Assembly (NCBI RefSeq): GCF_037976825.1
Contig: NZ_CP150269.1
Location: 7,171,501-7,235,500 of the forward strand
Length of the DNA stretch: 64,000 nt
Direction: 5' to 3'
DNA from: Paenibacillus sp. FSL K6-1330
Lineage (GTDB): Bacteria; Bacillota; Bacilli; Paenibacillales; Paenibacillaceae
Position 1 is the stretch's first letter; each line of letters starts with the position of its first letter. Of this stretch, positions 43,301 to 51,777 are shown one piece after another. The notes beneath the pieces were generated by a model that was not told the DNA's origin, ran no database searches, and was given only the letters and a program-made list of their open reading frames with translations. The position numbers and the translations under genes are program-made.

Positions 43301-43481
43301 AACTTTTAAATGGATCATGTCATAATTTTGGAAATGCAGTCCTGACGTGGGTTTCTTTCGTAGAGCAAGCCTGCCCCCAGGGAAGAAATAAAGCGTTTTC
43401 AACAAAGCGCGGTGTGTATCCTCGTATACAGCATCCGCTATTCTATGCTCATCCCTTTCTGATTGTCGATTCGATATCTTA

Positions 43482-43518
43482 ACAAAACAAGCCCTCCCGG
43501 GGTCCGGAAGTGCTTGTT
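43482..43518 (-). terminator. Terminator of the FHA regulator gene
   Basis: AACAAGC (43486-43492) / GCTTGTT (43512-43518) with an inner CCGG pairing; the minus strand continues with TTTTG, ten bases after the FHA stop. Confidence 0.65.
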
Positions 43519-43527
43519 CATTCATCC

Positions 43528-44220
43528 TTATTCTTCTTGTGTCTGCAAAATATAACCTTTTCCCCGGATGCTTTCAATGTCAAGAATGCCTCGCGTCTTC
43601 TTGCGCACCCGATAGATCAGCGCATTCAGCTCCTCGGAGCTCACATCGGGCACTTCATCCATTCCGTAGCTTCGCTCGGGCCAAACGTATACCTTGAGCT
43701 GATCTTTGGACACGAACTGGCCTTGGTGGTTGACTAGCAGCTCCATGCATTTGTACTCTTTTTCCGAAAAAGCACACACATCCTCGCCATATACCAGCTC
43801 CTGCTTGAAAGGATTCAGCCTAAGTCCGCCTGAAGCCTCGACCGCTGCCAGCTGTTTGATAAGCGGTGTAATGTCCATCGTCTCATCCATGCTGAGGATG
43901 GAGAAGGACAACACGATCAGATCTCCAGCGAGTACTATGGTATCTCCGTGCTGAAGGGAAATTTCATCATGGGGAGCCAGCCGTTCCTGATTGACGAAAG
44001 TTCCATGTTTGCTGTTCAAATCCTTAATGCTGAATTTCCCGTTTCGATACAGCAGCGCTGCATGCTGCCGGGACACAAAAATGTTATCAAACGCGATATC
44101 CGGATCAAAATGCTGGCCCTTGCGGCCAAGCACCGTTATGGGTTTGGTCAAAGCTATAACGTCTCCACGCTCATAGGGGTTCCCCCGCTCCACCATCAAA
44201 AAGGAGGATTTATCCATCAT
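43528..44220 (-). CDS. FHA domain-winged helix regulator
   Basis: A 230-residue two-domain protein. FHA domain at about 25-100 has all phosphothreonine-binding landmarks: GR at 32-33, SRQH at 50-53 and NSKHGTFVN at 69-77. Residues 135-228 form an OmpR-type winged helix (FSEKEYKCMELLVNHQGQFV, ending IRGKGYILQ). It therefore seems to couple a Ser/Thr kinase signal to DNA binding. The order is the reverse of mycobacterial EmbR. GGGAGGGAGC precedes the double ATG at 44220/44217. It is divergent from the glycerophosphodiesterase gene; the 206 bases between are very AT-rich. No kinase gene is in the window. Confidence 0.9.
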   Translation of the reverse strand: MMDKSSFLMVERGNPYERGDVIALTKPITVLGRKGQHFDPDIAFDNIFVSRQHAALLYRNGKFSIKDLNSKHGTFVNQERLAPHDEISLQHGDTIVLAGDLIVLSFSILSMDETMDITPLIKQLAAVEASGGLRLNPFKQELVYGEDVCAFSEKEYKCMELLVNHQGQFVSKDQLKVYVWPERSYGMDEVPDVSSEELNALIYRVRKKTRGILDIESIRGKGYILQTQEE

Positions 44221-44426
44221 GCTCCCTCCCGTTCTTATTATGCTGCTCATTGTGTTTATCAGTTCGCTATTATGCAATTGTTATGGTCCAGCTATTGAGT
44301 GTGCGCCCAAAATCACTAAGATGTATGAAAGAAGGATTAATAAATAGAGAACTTAGATAGAGATAGAAATAGAGATAAATATAAATCTACTACTGCATAT
44401 TGTATACGATTTTGGGGGATTGGATC

Positions 44427-45413
44427 ATGCGAAAACTAAAAAGATGGAAGAACATCATACTGTTTGTTCTCGTGTTGTTTGTGTTTCTGTTTGTAAATAA
44501 TACATCCCTGTTCACCAAAGACCGTGACGTAGAGCCGCTGCTGCTGGCGCATCGGGGGCTTGGCCAGACCTTCTCGATGGAAGGCATTCAAGCCGATACT
44601 TGCACCGCCTCCCGCATCTATGTGCCGGAGCATGCTTACCTTGAGAACACCATTCCGTCCATGAAAGCCGCATTCGAAGCAGGCGCCGATATCGTGGAAC
44701 TGGATATCAAACCAACCAAGGATGGCCAGTTCGCCGTGTTCCATGATTGGACCCTGGAATGCCGCACTAACGTGGAGGGCTCGGTCAAGGATTATACCAT
44801 GGAGCAGCTAAAAAACATAGACATCGGGTATGGCTATACGGCCGATCAGGGAGCGACTTATCCTTTTCGGGGAAAGGGCGTCGGGCTGATTCCGTCGTTA
44901 GCCGAGGTACTAGAGGCATTCCCTGACGGCTCATTCCTGATCCATATCAAAAGCACCGACACTGAAGAGGGGAAATTCCTGGCAGAGTACTTGTCCGGAC
45001 TGCCGGTGAAGCGTCTCAGCCAGCTGACCGTTTACGGAGACGATGAGCCGATCCGGGCATTAAAATCGCAGCTTCCATCCCTGCGCGTCATGTCAAAGGG
45101 TACGCTGAAGAGCTGTCTCGTATCCTACGCCGGAGCCGGCTGGAGCGGCTACCTTCCATCGGTTTGCCGCAACACCCAGCTTCATATACCGGAAAAATAC
45201 GCCCGTTACTTGTGGGGATGGCCGGATAAATTCCTGAACCGAATGGACAGCATAAATACGCGCGTCATCCTCGTCGCCGGGGACGGCGGATGGTCGGAGG
45301 GCTTTGACTCCGTAGCGGATTTGGAACGACTGCCAGAGGACTACAGCGGCGGGATTTGGACGAATCGGGTCGACGTGATCGCCCCGGAACTGACCTTGAA
45401 GAAGAATGAATGA
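44427..45413 (+). CDS. Membrane-anchored glycerophosphodiester phosphodiesterase family protein
   Basis: A 328-residue protein with an N-terminal membrane anchor (about 8-27, strongly hydrophobic and after MRKLKRWKN) and an extracytoplasmic GDPD barrel. The catalytic His pair is in LLAHRGLGQTF (near 43) and FAVFHDWTLECR; the metal-binding Glu and Asp are in VELDIKPTKDG. Between HRG and LENTIPS there is an insertion of about 20 residues with a Cys, longer than in canonical enzymes. It would cleave glycerophosphodiesters or teichoic-acid-like chains outside the cell. Start ATG 44427 has GGGGG 8 bases upstream. A strong terminator follows. Confidence 0.88.
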   Translation: MRKLKRWKNIILFVLVLFVFLFVNNTSLFTKDRDVEPLLLAHRGLGQTFSMEGIQADTCTASRIYVPEHAYLENTIPSMKAAFEAGADIVELDIKPTKDGQFAVFHDWTLECRTNVEGSVKDYTMEQLKNIDIGYGYTADQGATYPFRGKGVGLIPSLAEVLEAFPDGSFLIHIKSTDTEEGKFLAEYLSGLPVKRLSQLTVYGDDEPIRALKSQLPSLRVMSKGTLKSCLVSYAGAGWSGYLPSVCRNTQLHIPEKYARYLWGWPDKFLNRMDSINTRVILVAGDGGWSEGFDSVADLERLPEDYSGGIWTNRVDVIAPELTLKKNE

Positions 45414-45490
45414 GTTGAAGCATCATGTTCGTTCAATTCATGAATATGCGCGAGTTGCAAACCCGCATAAACCGGAAAATTAGCCCACTA

Positions 45491-45524
45491 AAAAGCCCCT
45501 GCCCCATCGCGGGGGCTTTTTTTT
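45491..45524 (+). terminator. Terminator of the glycerophosphodiesterase gene
   Basis: AAAAGCCCC (45491-45499) / GGGGCTTTT (45512-45520) followed by further T residues to 45524, the textbook form. Confidence 0.9.
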
Positions 45525-45639
45525 ATTTTCACGGGGTGTAGGGCAAAGCTTTTGGGACGATTTTACCGATTACTATTAATAGGGGTCTTTTAGCCTAATT
45601 TCATAACTAGAATCATTGAAATATATAGGAGTTGATATT

Positions 45640-46380
45640 TTGGCCAGGGAAACAGAGAAAAAAGGAATGGCGTGGTTTAAGAGTGCCCGCTCAAATCAAA
45701 ACCAGCCCGAGAAGAATATTGCCGAACAAGAGGATCTTGACGTAACGGCAGAAGAAGTGGCAGCTTACTCCGCGGAGCCTGAACTGCCCGCTGCAGAAGG
45801 AAACAAACAGCTATTCTCCAAGGATAACCAGGACAAGATCGGCCTCGATGTCATTGTTTCGATCGAGAACATGCTGAAGGAACGGCAGCTGCTGACCTAT
45901 AAGAATAGGGGCCTGGAGGATCAGCTATTTACCGCCAACGAAACGATTAACCGGTATAAGCATGAGCAGATTAAGAGAGATCAGCTGGTTCAGGAGAAGA
46001 ACAAGGAAATCCGCGAACTCGAGAACGTGCTGACCAATAAACAGATGACCTACGACCAGCTGCTCGAGGATTACAAGGAATACCAGCTAACATCGAACCT
46101 GGCGTACGAGAAGCTCTCCAACCAGTTGGAAACCGAAACCGCCAAGTACAACAAGCTCTATGAGGAGTCTAACAATACGCAATATCAGAGCATGCTCAAG
46201 ATCAACTCGCTTGAAGAGAAGGTTCGTGAGCTGGAGATTGCCAATCAGAAGTACGCAGAGCAATACCAAAATATCCTGGATGATAAAGCCAAGCTGATGC
46301 AGACCATCAATGATTTTACCGAGAAGATGTCCTTCTCCTTCTCACCGAAAACCACGGCTTCCAATACACCACCGGAATAA
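45640..46380 (+). CDS. Cytoplasmic coiled-coil protein of unknown function
   Basis: A 246-residue soluble protein without signal or membrane segment. Residues 75-235 are an almost continuous coiled coil rich in Glu, Lys, Gln and Asn with leucine-type heptads (LENVLTNKQMTYDQLLEDYK and others); the flanks are low-complexity and probably disordered. It has no enzyme motif. TTG 45640 has AGGAG 8 bases upstream and is taken as start. The polysaccharide deacetylase gene follows by 38 bases, so the two form an operon. A scaffold or polarity role for the deacetylase is possible, but that rests on gene order only. Confidence 0.8.
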   Translation: MARETEKKGMAWFKSARSNQNQPEKNIAEQEDLDVTAEEVAAYSAEPELPAAEGNKQLFSKDNQDKIGLDVIVSIENMLKERQLLTYKNRGLEDQLFTANETINRYKHEQIKRDQLVQEKNKEIRELENVLTNKQMTYDQLLEDYKEYQLTSNLAYEKLSNQLETETAKYNKLYEESNNTQYQSMLKINSLEEKVRELEIANQKYAEQYQNILDDKAKLMQTINDFTEKMSFSFSPKTTASNTPPE

Positions 46381-46418
46381 TCATACCCGCATAAACAGCT
46401 AGAGAAAGGGGGGCCATC

Positions 46419-47696
46419 ATGTCACAATCCTATGGGAAAATCATAGAACTGCTGGCGATCGAGAGGGATACCGAAGCATTCGGTCTACGAATCAAGCTAT
46501 CCCTTATAGAGTCTGCGGAGCTAATATGGTTAACCGATAACGAGACCATAGCAAATATAGCAACCGTGGCAGAGTTCGACGGGGTTCATAAATACCGACT
46601 ATCCTTACATACCGCATGGGATGCTAACAAACAGCAATACATAGGTTCCATTACGCGTACATATCGTGATCATAGTGAGCGCTTTTCATTTGCCTGCTCC
46701 GTTCCTTTCAGGAACGAATTAGAGTCCATAAAGAAGATCCGACTTGTAGATGACTTGCATACGCTGCCCTTCTTGTCCACACATCGATCCGAAACGGATC
46801 AGTCCGAGGAGATGCAAGCCGAACAGAACATCAAGACCTATCATTTCGCGAGGAAACGGCGCCATCTTCCGCTTAAGCTGGTAAGCGCAATCATGATGAG
46901 CTTGGTTTTTGTTGTATTATTAAGTTCATTTAATTACTCGTATCCCGGTTACATTCGGCCACACCCTGCAGCAACGGCCACATCGGAAGCAGAGACCGTC
47001 ATCCAATTGTTTGCCGAGAACCGGAGCGCACTCATTGGGAAAACCGTGGCAGTCTCAGCGGAGGAAGCAGCGGAGAGCAAACCGAAGGAAATCAAACCCT
47101 CTGCCTCCGTTCCACAGCTGGAGCTGGAAGAGTTCATCTCGTTCGGCTTGCCCAAAGGCTATGTAGCCCTTACATTCGATGATGGGCCATCCAAGCACTC
47201 CATCGATATTATGAACGTCTTGAAAAAACACGAGGTTGGCGGAACGTTCTTCTTTGTTGGCACCAATGTGAAAAAACATCCCGACTATGTCAGGGCCATC
47301 CATGCGAACGGATACTCCGTCGGCAGTCATTCCATGACCCATAGCCAGCTGACAAGCCTTACCTATGAACAGCAGCAGGCAGAGCTGACCCGCGTGGCCG
47401 ACCTTATCGAGCCTATTACAGACGAGAAGCTGGTACTCTTCCGTCCGCCCTACGGTGCCTTTGACGATCGGACCGAGGCGTTAAGCCAACAGCAAGGTAG
47501 TAAAATGGTGCTCTGGAACCGGGATCCCGAGGATTGGCTGACCCGCGACGAGGATAAAATCCTCGATTATGTCCAGCATATCGAAGCTTCCGGCTCCATT
47601 ATACTCCTGCATGAATCTCAAGCAGTAGTGGACGCCTTGCCGAAGATTATTAAGCACCTGCAGGATCAGGGGCTCACTATCGTCAGTTTGAACTAG
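46419..47696 (+). CDS. Membrane-anchored polysaccharide deacetylase with cytoplasmic N-terminal domain
   Basis: A 425-residue single-pass protein. Residues 1-145 form a soluble domain that I do not recognise and that should stay in the cytoplasm, because a positive stretch (FARKRRHLP) precedes the helix at about 153-174. A Pro/Glu-rich linker leads to a NodB-type deacetylase: TFDDGPS (252-258), HSMTH (304-308) with the metal His pair, RPPYGAF, DPEDW and LLHES. Such enzymes remove acetyl groups from GlcNAc polymers or peptidoglycan. It is co-transcribed with a coiled-coil protein and is followed by a GH8-like hydrolase gene. Confidence 0.9.
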   Translation: MSQSYGKIIELLAIERDTEAFGLRIKLSLIESAELIWLTDNETIANIATVAEFDGVHKYRLSLHTAWDANKQQYIGSITRTYRDHSERFSFACSVPFRNELESIKKIRLVDDLHTLPFLSTHRSETDQSEEMQAEQNIKTYHFARKRRHLPLKLVSAIMMSLVFVVLLSSFNYSYPGYIRPHPAATATSEAETVIQLFAENRSALIGKTVAVSAEEAAESKPKEIKPSASVPQLELEEFISFGLPKGYVALTFDDGPSKHSIDIMNVLKKHEVGGTFFFVGTNVKKHPDYVRAIHANGYSVGSHSMTHSQLTSLTYEQQQAELTRVADLIEPITDEKLVLFRPPYGAFDDRTEALSQQQGSKMVLWNRDPEDWLTRDEDKILDYVQHIEASGSIILLHESQAVVDALPKIIKHLQDQGLTIVSLN

Positions 47697-47810
47697 CCAG
47701 ACTATGGCTTTAAGAAAGACGACGTCTATCGACGTGCTTTCTCAGTAGACAGACCGCATTTAGCGGAAGTTTTTCTGTGAGATAAAGATGGTGAGTCTCT
47801 GAAGTTTAAG

Positions 47811-47864
47811 AAAAGGCCGTCCCCGTTGTTCTGTAACTTCAGACATCGGGGTGCGGCCTTTTTT
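47811..47864 (+). terminator. Terminator after the deacetylase operon
   Basis: AAAAGGCCG with CCCCG (47811-47825) pairs with CGGGG and CGGCCTTTT (47847-47862), then more T. A second, weaker hairpin built on ACGTC / GACGT lies at about 47712-47742. The remaining bases up to 47969 show nothing else. Confidence 0.85.
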
Positions 47865-47969
47865 ATGGATAAATGAACGATGGATCCGAGAAGCTATCTT
47901 TATTCGTCTCCGGGACTTCTTAAAGGCTTTAGGAACGCAAGCGTAGAATAGTATGTTCGAGGTGAACCT

Positions 47970-49082
47970 ATGACAACCTGGATTTCCACTCGCAAGAAAA
48001 CCATTCTTGCTATCATCGTCGCTCTTGCTCTAACCGGCATTGTCTTCATAGCCTACGCTATCATCCAAAGCAAGGAGAACCCCGACGTGACAGCAGCTTT
48101 CATTGAAGAGCATATGATTAACGACAATGGTACCATCGCTACCTATCTCAAGCCCGCTTCCTCCGAGCACCCGGACAACGTTGCCGGAAGAGAGGCGTTA
48201 TCCGAGTCACTTGGGCTTTGGATGCAGTACGCCGTTTTATCTGATGATCGATCACGGTTCGACGATAGCGTCCAGCTTCTCACCACCTATTTTCTCCATC
48301 AGGAGCAGGAGCCCTATATCCGGTGGAAGCTCAGGCCGGACGGTGAATCCGAGGTAACGACCAATGCGCTGGGCGATGATTTTCGAATTCTCGATGCCTT
48401 GCTGAAGGCGTTCAAGCGCTGGGGCGACGAAGAATACCTTCAATTGGCGAAGGAGATCGGCTCCACATTGCAAGCCTCGGCTCAAACCCAAGGATATTTC
48501 GTGGATTATCATGATTTTGAACGTAATGAATCGGCAGCCATGTTAAGCCTGGTCTACGCGGACATTTCGGCACTGCGCGAAATGCAGAATAACGGAATCC
48601 TGTCCCGCCAGGAGTATGAACAGTATCAGGATCTGCTCTCCCAAATGCCTTCAGACGGCGTCTTCTATCCCAAAACATATCAGATCAGTTCCGGTCAATA
48701 TAAGTACGATGCATCGGTCAATCTGATTGACCAGCTGATCGTTGGCATTCATCTGGCGGAGATGGATCAGCGGCCGAAGGAGCTCATACAATTCCTCAAG
48801 GGAGAATTCCAGCAGAATCAGCAGCTGGTGGGCCGCTACAACCGGAAGACACGAAAGCCCGACGCGACATATGAGTCGCCTGGTGTCTACGGCCTGGCTA
48901 TTATCCTGGCGCTAAAAACGAATGACCTCCCTTGGGCCCGGCAGCTGCATGATCGAATGATCCAATTCCGAGGCCAAGATCCTGCTTATCCGGGAGGGTA
49001 TGTGTTTGATGGGAATACACATGCTTTTGATAATCTGTTTCCTCTGCTCGCGGAGACGATGTTAGAATCAACTGGGAAGTAA
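47970..49082 (+). CDS. Membrane-anchored GH8-like glycoside hydrolase (YdaJ-like)
   Basis: A 370-residue protein with an N-terminal membrane anchor (about 10-31) and an extracytoplasmic (alpha/alpha)6 toroid. The first catalytic region SESLGLWMQYAVLSDD (Glu79) and the second, NALGDDFRILDALLKA (about 133-148), follow the E...D layout of family 8 endoglycanases and of B. subtilis YdaJ. The hydrolase would trim or release a beta-linked exopolysaccharide. GAGGTGA precedes ATG 47970. It lies alone after a terminator but next to the deacetylase, which suggests a common polymer. Confidence 0.8.
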   Translation: MTTWISTRKKTILAIIVALALTGIVFIAYAIIQSKENPDVTAAFIEEHMINDNGTIATYLKPASSEHPDNVAGREALSESLGLWMQYAVLSDDRSRFDDSVQLLTTYFLHQEQEPYIRWKLRPDGESEVTTNALGDDFRILDALLKAFKRWGDEEYLQLAKEIGSTLQASAQTQGYFVDYHDFERNESAAMLSLVYADISALREMQNNGILSRQEYEQYQDLLSQMPSDGVFYPKTYQISSGQYKYDASVNLIDQLIVGIHLAEMDQRPKELIQFLKGEFQQNQQLVGRYNRKTRKPDATYESPGVYGLAIILALKTNDLPWARQLHDRMIQFRGQDPAYPGGYVFDGNTHAFDNLFPLLAETMLESTGK

Positions 49083-49109
49083 TCCTCGTCGCTGGGACCT
49101 CTAACGTCT

Positions 49110-49606
49110 TTACAGGCTCTCGATGAGCATATACACGCCCGTAAAGATCAAAATGATATAGGTGAATATCTGGAATACGCGCTGGTTAATGACGTTGAAT
49201 AGACGCTGTCCGATCAACAGCCCGACAAATGCCAAGGGAAGTGCAATTCCACTCGACATCCAGACCGTCTTGCTCGTTCCCGCCACGATGACCTGAATGA
49301 TCAAACTCAGGGAATAGATGAACAAATAGAAGGCGAGGGTCGTCCCTCTGAGCTTTGCCTTCTGCGTGTCGGTCCCCGGGAAATAAACGAAAAAATAACG
49401 ATGCCGACAGGGAGACCAACCGCACTTCCGATCACCAACCGCTTGAGGATGCCATAGTCGATATCCTTGCGTATCCTCGCAATCAGAGCAGCCGAGATGA
49501 CTAGCGATAGAATCAAATTAATCTGAATGGCCTCGTTAGGCTGGAATAAGAGCAGCAGACATGGGGACGGGTCAGTTGGCGCGATTAATTTGTGCATGTT
49601 GCGCAC
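49110..49606 (-). pseudogene. Broken TauE/SafE-type membrane transporter gene
   Basis: Two overlapping frames carry adjacent parts of one TauE/SafE (DUF81) protein. The upstream part has EAIQINLILSLVISAALIAR and IDYGILKRLVIGSAVGLPVG; the downstream part has GTSKTVWMSSGIALPLAFVG and the final helices. The frame changes at a run of six A (49390-49395; T on the coding strand); one more base would restore VIFFVYFPGTDTQ. The first ~40 residues of the family, with the initial helix, are also missing. So the gene is degenerate, unless the run is a sequencing error; even then the start is lost. Confidence 0.8.
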
Positions 49607-49640
49607 CAGATGCTATACGGCGTGCCATGGTTAAATGAGA

Positions 49641-49666
49641 AAAACCCTCCACTAATGGAGGGTTTT
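49641..49666. terminator. Bidirectional terminator
   Basis: Perfect 10-bp stem AAAACCCTCC (49641-49650) / GGAGGGTTTT (49657-49666) with a six-base loop, on the 3' side of the yjdM gene. Confidence 0.85.
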
Positions 49667-49703
49667 GTTACCGTGTATCCACGATGAAATGGGATAACAC
49701 ATC

Positions 49704-50045
49704 TTATATCTTTTTAACAAATTCCGATTTCAATTTCATTGCGCCGAATCCGTCGATTTTGCAATCGATATCATGATCGCCATCGACCAAGCGTATATTT
49801 TTCACTTTCGTGCCTATTTTCAATACAGAGGAGCTGCCTTTTACTTTAAGATCTTTGATTACCGTTACGGAATCGCCGTCGGCCAAAACATTGCCGTTCG
49901 CGTCTTTAATGATCTTTGTATCTTCATCATGCTCCGCTTCGGACTCCAGTGTCCATTCATGAGCGCATTCCGGGCAAACCAGGAGGTTCCCATCCTCATA
50001 TGTATATTCAGAATTACATTTCGGGCAATTTGGCAAAGTAGACAT
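49704..50045 (-). CDS. yjdM: YjdM/PhnA family zinc-ribbon protein
   Basis: A 113-residue protein with an N-terminal zinc ribbon (Cys7, Cys10, Cys24, Cys27: CPKC ... CPEC) and the C-terminal PhnA domain [25 protein letters not shown], an SH3-like fold. Despite the historical name it is not a phosphonate-degrading enzyme; no phn genes are nearby. The length is normal for the family. Monocistronic with a terminator. Confidence 0.93.
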   Translation of the reverse strand: MSTLPNCPKCNSEYTYEDGNLLVCPECAHEWTLESEAEHDEDTKIIKDANGNVLADGDSVTVIKDLKVKGSSSVLKIGTKVKNIRLVDGDHDIDCKIDGFGAMKLKSEFVKKI

Positions 50046-50133
50046 CGTTTCGTATTCCCCATTCGTTTTATACTAACTATACCCTATATTAGAAACCTAT
50101 GCTGGCCAATACCAATACTTTTGTTACTGAGGA

Positions 50134-50727
50134 TTAAGCCTTTCCGCAGACACCGTAGAAGAACATATGAACGATTCCCTCCAGGAAGCCGTCCATATCA
50201 TCACTTTGCTGGGCCATAGCCAGAATCGATTCATATTGATTCATGAATAGCTGGATAAAAGCCAGGACGTGTTCCGTCGATACCTCCGGTGAAATTTCGC
50301 CGCTGTCCTTACCCTCCTCAATAATCTGAATCGTAAGCGGAATAGCTTTGTTCCTGTACTGTTCGTCCATATAACGGGCCAATTCTTCGTCATCGATTAA
50401 CAACTCTTTGATCAAACCGGGCGGGAAATCATTGTAGGACTCCTTCTCCAGAAAAATAATGTGTTCGATCTTCTCCTTCAAGGAATGACCTTCGCTCATA
50501 TATTCCTCGAAATCCCGGATCGCCTTATCAAAATAGTTGCGAAAAACCTCACGCAGCAGCTCCTCCTTGCTGCCAAAGTAATTATAAATCGTCACCTGCG
50601 ATACCTTGGCTGCCTTGGATATATCGGCAATTCGAATCCGCTTCAGCTCCGAGGTTCGCACCAGTTCCAAGGTGGTTCTCATAATCTTCTCTTTGATCAG
50701 ATTCGCTCTTTTCTCAAAACCGTTCAT
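50134..50727 (-). CDS. TetR family transcriptional repressor
   Basis: A 197-residue regulator. The N-terminal HTH is ELKRIRIADISKAAKVSQVT followed by IYNYFGSKEELLREVF, the classical TetR motif; the C-terminal helical ligand domain is not assignable. It is divergent from an ATP-binding/permease gene pair across about 160 bases that hold the ABC promoter and an inverted repeat. It most likely represses that transporter and itself until a toxic ligand binds. Confidence 0.92.
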   Translation of the reverse strand: MNGFEKRANLIKEKIMRTTLELVRTSELKRIRIADISKAAKVSQVTIYNYFGSKEELLREVFRNYFDKAIRDFEEYMSEGHSLKEKIEHIIFLEKESYNDFPPGLIKELLIDDEELARYMDEQYRNKAIPLTIQIIEEGKDSGEISPEVSTEHVLAFIQLFMNQYESILAMAQQSDDMDGFLEGIVHMFFYGVCGKA

Positions 50728-50767
50728 ATCCCTTCATCCTTACTCCTAAGATTAGTTATGTAATTAG

Positions 50768-50830
50768 TGAAATTTAAACATAAATTAATTTCATAAAATC
50801 ATTGACGATACCACAAGCCAGGTATATTAT
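50768..50830 (+). promoter_or_regulatory. Promoter of the ABC transporter genes with candidate TetR operator
   Basis: TTGACG (50802-50807) and TATTAT (50825-50830) are 17 bases apart. Just upstream, TGAAATT (50768-50774) and AATTTCA (50787-50793) form an inverted repeat with a 12-base centre, possibly the TetR operator. Confidence 0.6.
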
Positions 50831-50889
50831 AACATATGAAATATCCGATCTATAATATTTCATTTCTTCAATTTTCCGGAGGTGGCGGT

Positions 50890-51777
50890 ATGTTAACCGT
50901 TCAACATTTGACGAAGACATTTTCCAACGGGAGGGGCATCTTCGATGTATCTTTTTCGGTGGATCCGGGTGAGGTTTTTGGTTTTTTAGGGCCGAATGGC
51001 GCCGGAAAATCAACGACGATCCGGCACATCATGGGTTTTATGAAGCCGGATCAGGGACACGTAAAGGTAAATGGGCTGGATACCTGGAGGGAACAAGGGA
51101 AGTTTCAATCGGATGTAGGGTATCTGCCAGGAGAAATTTCCTTTATCGAAGGGATGACCGGAAAGGCCTTTCTGGATTTCATGGCCGACATGCAGGGAAT
51201 TCATGACTTGTCCAAGCGGGATCGATTAATCGATCGTCTACAATTCGATGTTCAGACCCCGATTCGTAAAATGTCCAAAGGAATGAAACAAAAGGTTGGG
51301 ATCGTCGCTGCCTTCATGCATGATCCCAAAGTCATTATTCTGGATGAGCCCACTTCGGGACTCGATCCACTGATGCAGAAGGTGTTTATTGAGATCGTTC
51401 TGGAGGAGAAAGCCCGCGGTACGACATTCTTGATGTCATCCCACAGCTTTCAGGAAATCGAGAGAACCTGTGACCGAGCCGCCATTATCAAGGACGGGAT
51501 CATCATTGCCGTCAAGGACATCCACGAACTGCAATCCATGCAGCGGAAGCTGTTCGAGGTTAACTTCGTGCATCCAAGCGATGCCGAGGCCTTCCGGAGC
51601 TCGGGGCTGCTTATCGAATCTTATGAAGGCAATCGGGTGAGAGTAGCCGTCCAGGGCAATTACGATCAGTTTATCCAAGAGACGGGGAAATACCCCGTGC
51701 GGAGTATCGATGTCTTCACCCAGAACCTCGAGGATATCTTCATGAATTATTATGATCGGAAGGGGATATCGAAATGA
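50890..51777 (+). CDS. ABC transporter ATP-binding protein, CcmA/YhcG type
   Basis: A 295-residue ATPase starting MLTVQHLTKTFSNGRG. Walker A is GPNGAGKST, the signature region reads MSKGMKQKVG (a Lys/Met variant of LSGGQ seen in this group), and Walker B VIILDEPTSGLD. GGAGGTGG lies 7 bases before ATG 50890; the frame is open to 50836, but that part overlaps the leader. The stop overlaps the permease start by four bases. The pair is likely an exporter for a hydrophobic or peptide compound, controlled by the divergent TetR. Confidence 0.92.
   Translation: MLTVQHLTKTFSNGRGIFDVSFSVDPGEVFGFLGPNGAGKSTTIRHIMGFMKPDQGHVKVNGLDTWREQGKFQSDVGYLPGEISFIEGMTGKAFLDFMADMQGIHDLSKRDRLIDRLQFDVQTPIRKMSKGMKQKVGIVAAFMHDPKVIILDEPTSGLDPLMQKVFIEIVLEEKARGTTFLMSSHSFQEIERTCDRAAIIKDGIIIAVKDIHELQSMQRKLFEVNFVHPSDAEAFRSSGLLIESYEGNRVRVAVQGNYDQFIQETGKYPVRSIDVFTQNLEDIFMNYYDRKGISK

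Noticed and set aside
43259..43525. An 88-codon open frame on the minus strand between the FHA gene and mtlA
   Set aside because: Its first codons lie in the FHA gene terminator and its end runs into the mtl promoter and the proposed MtlR site; the composition is not convincing.
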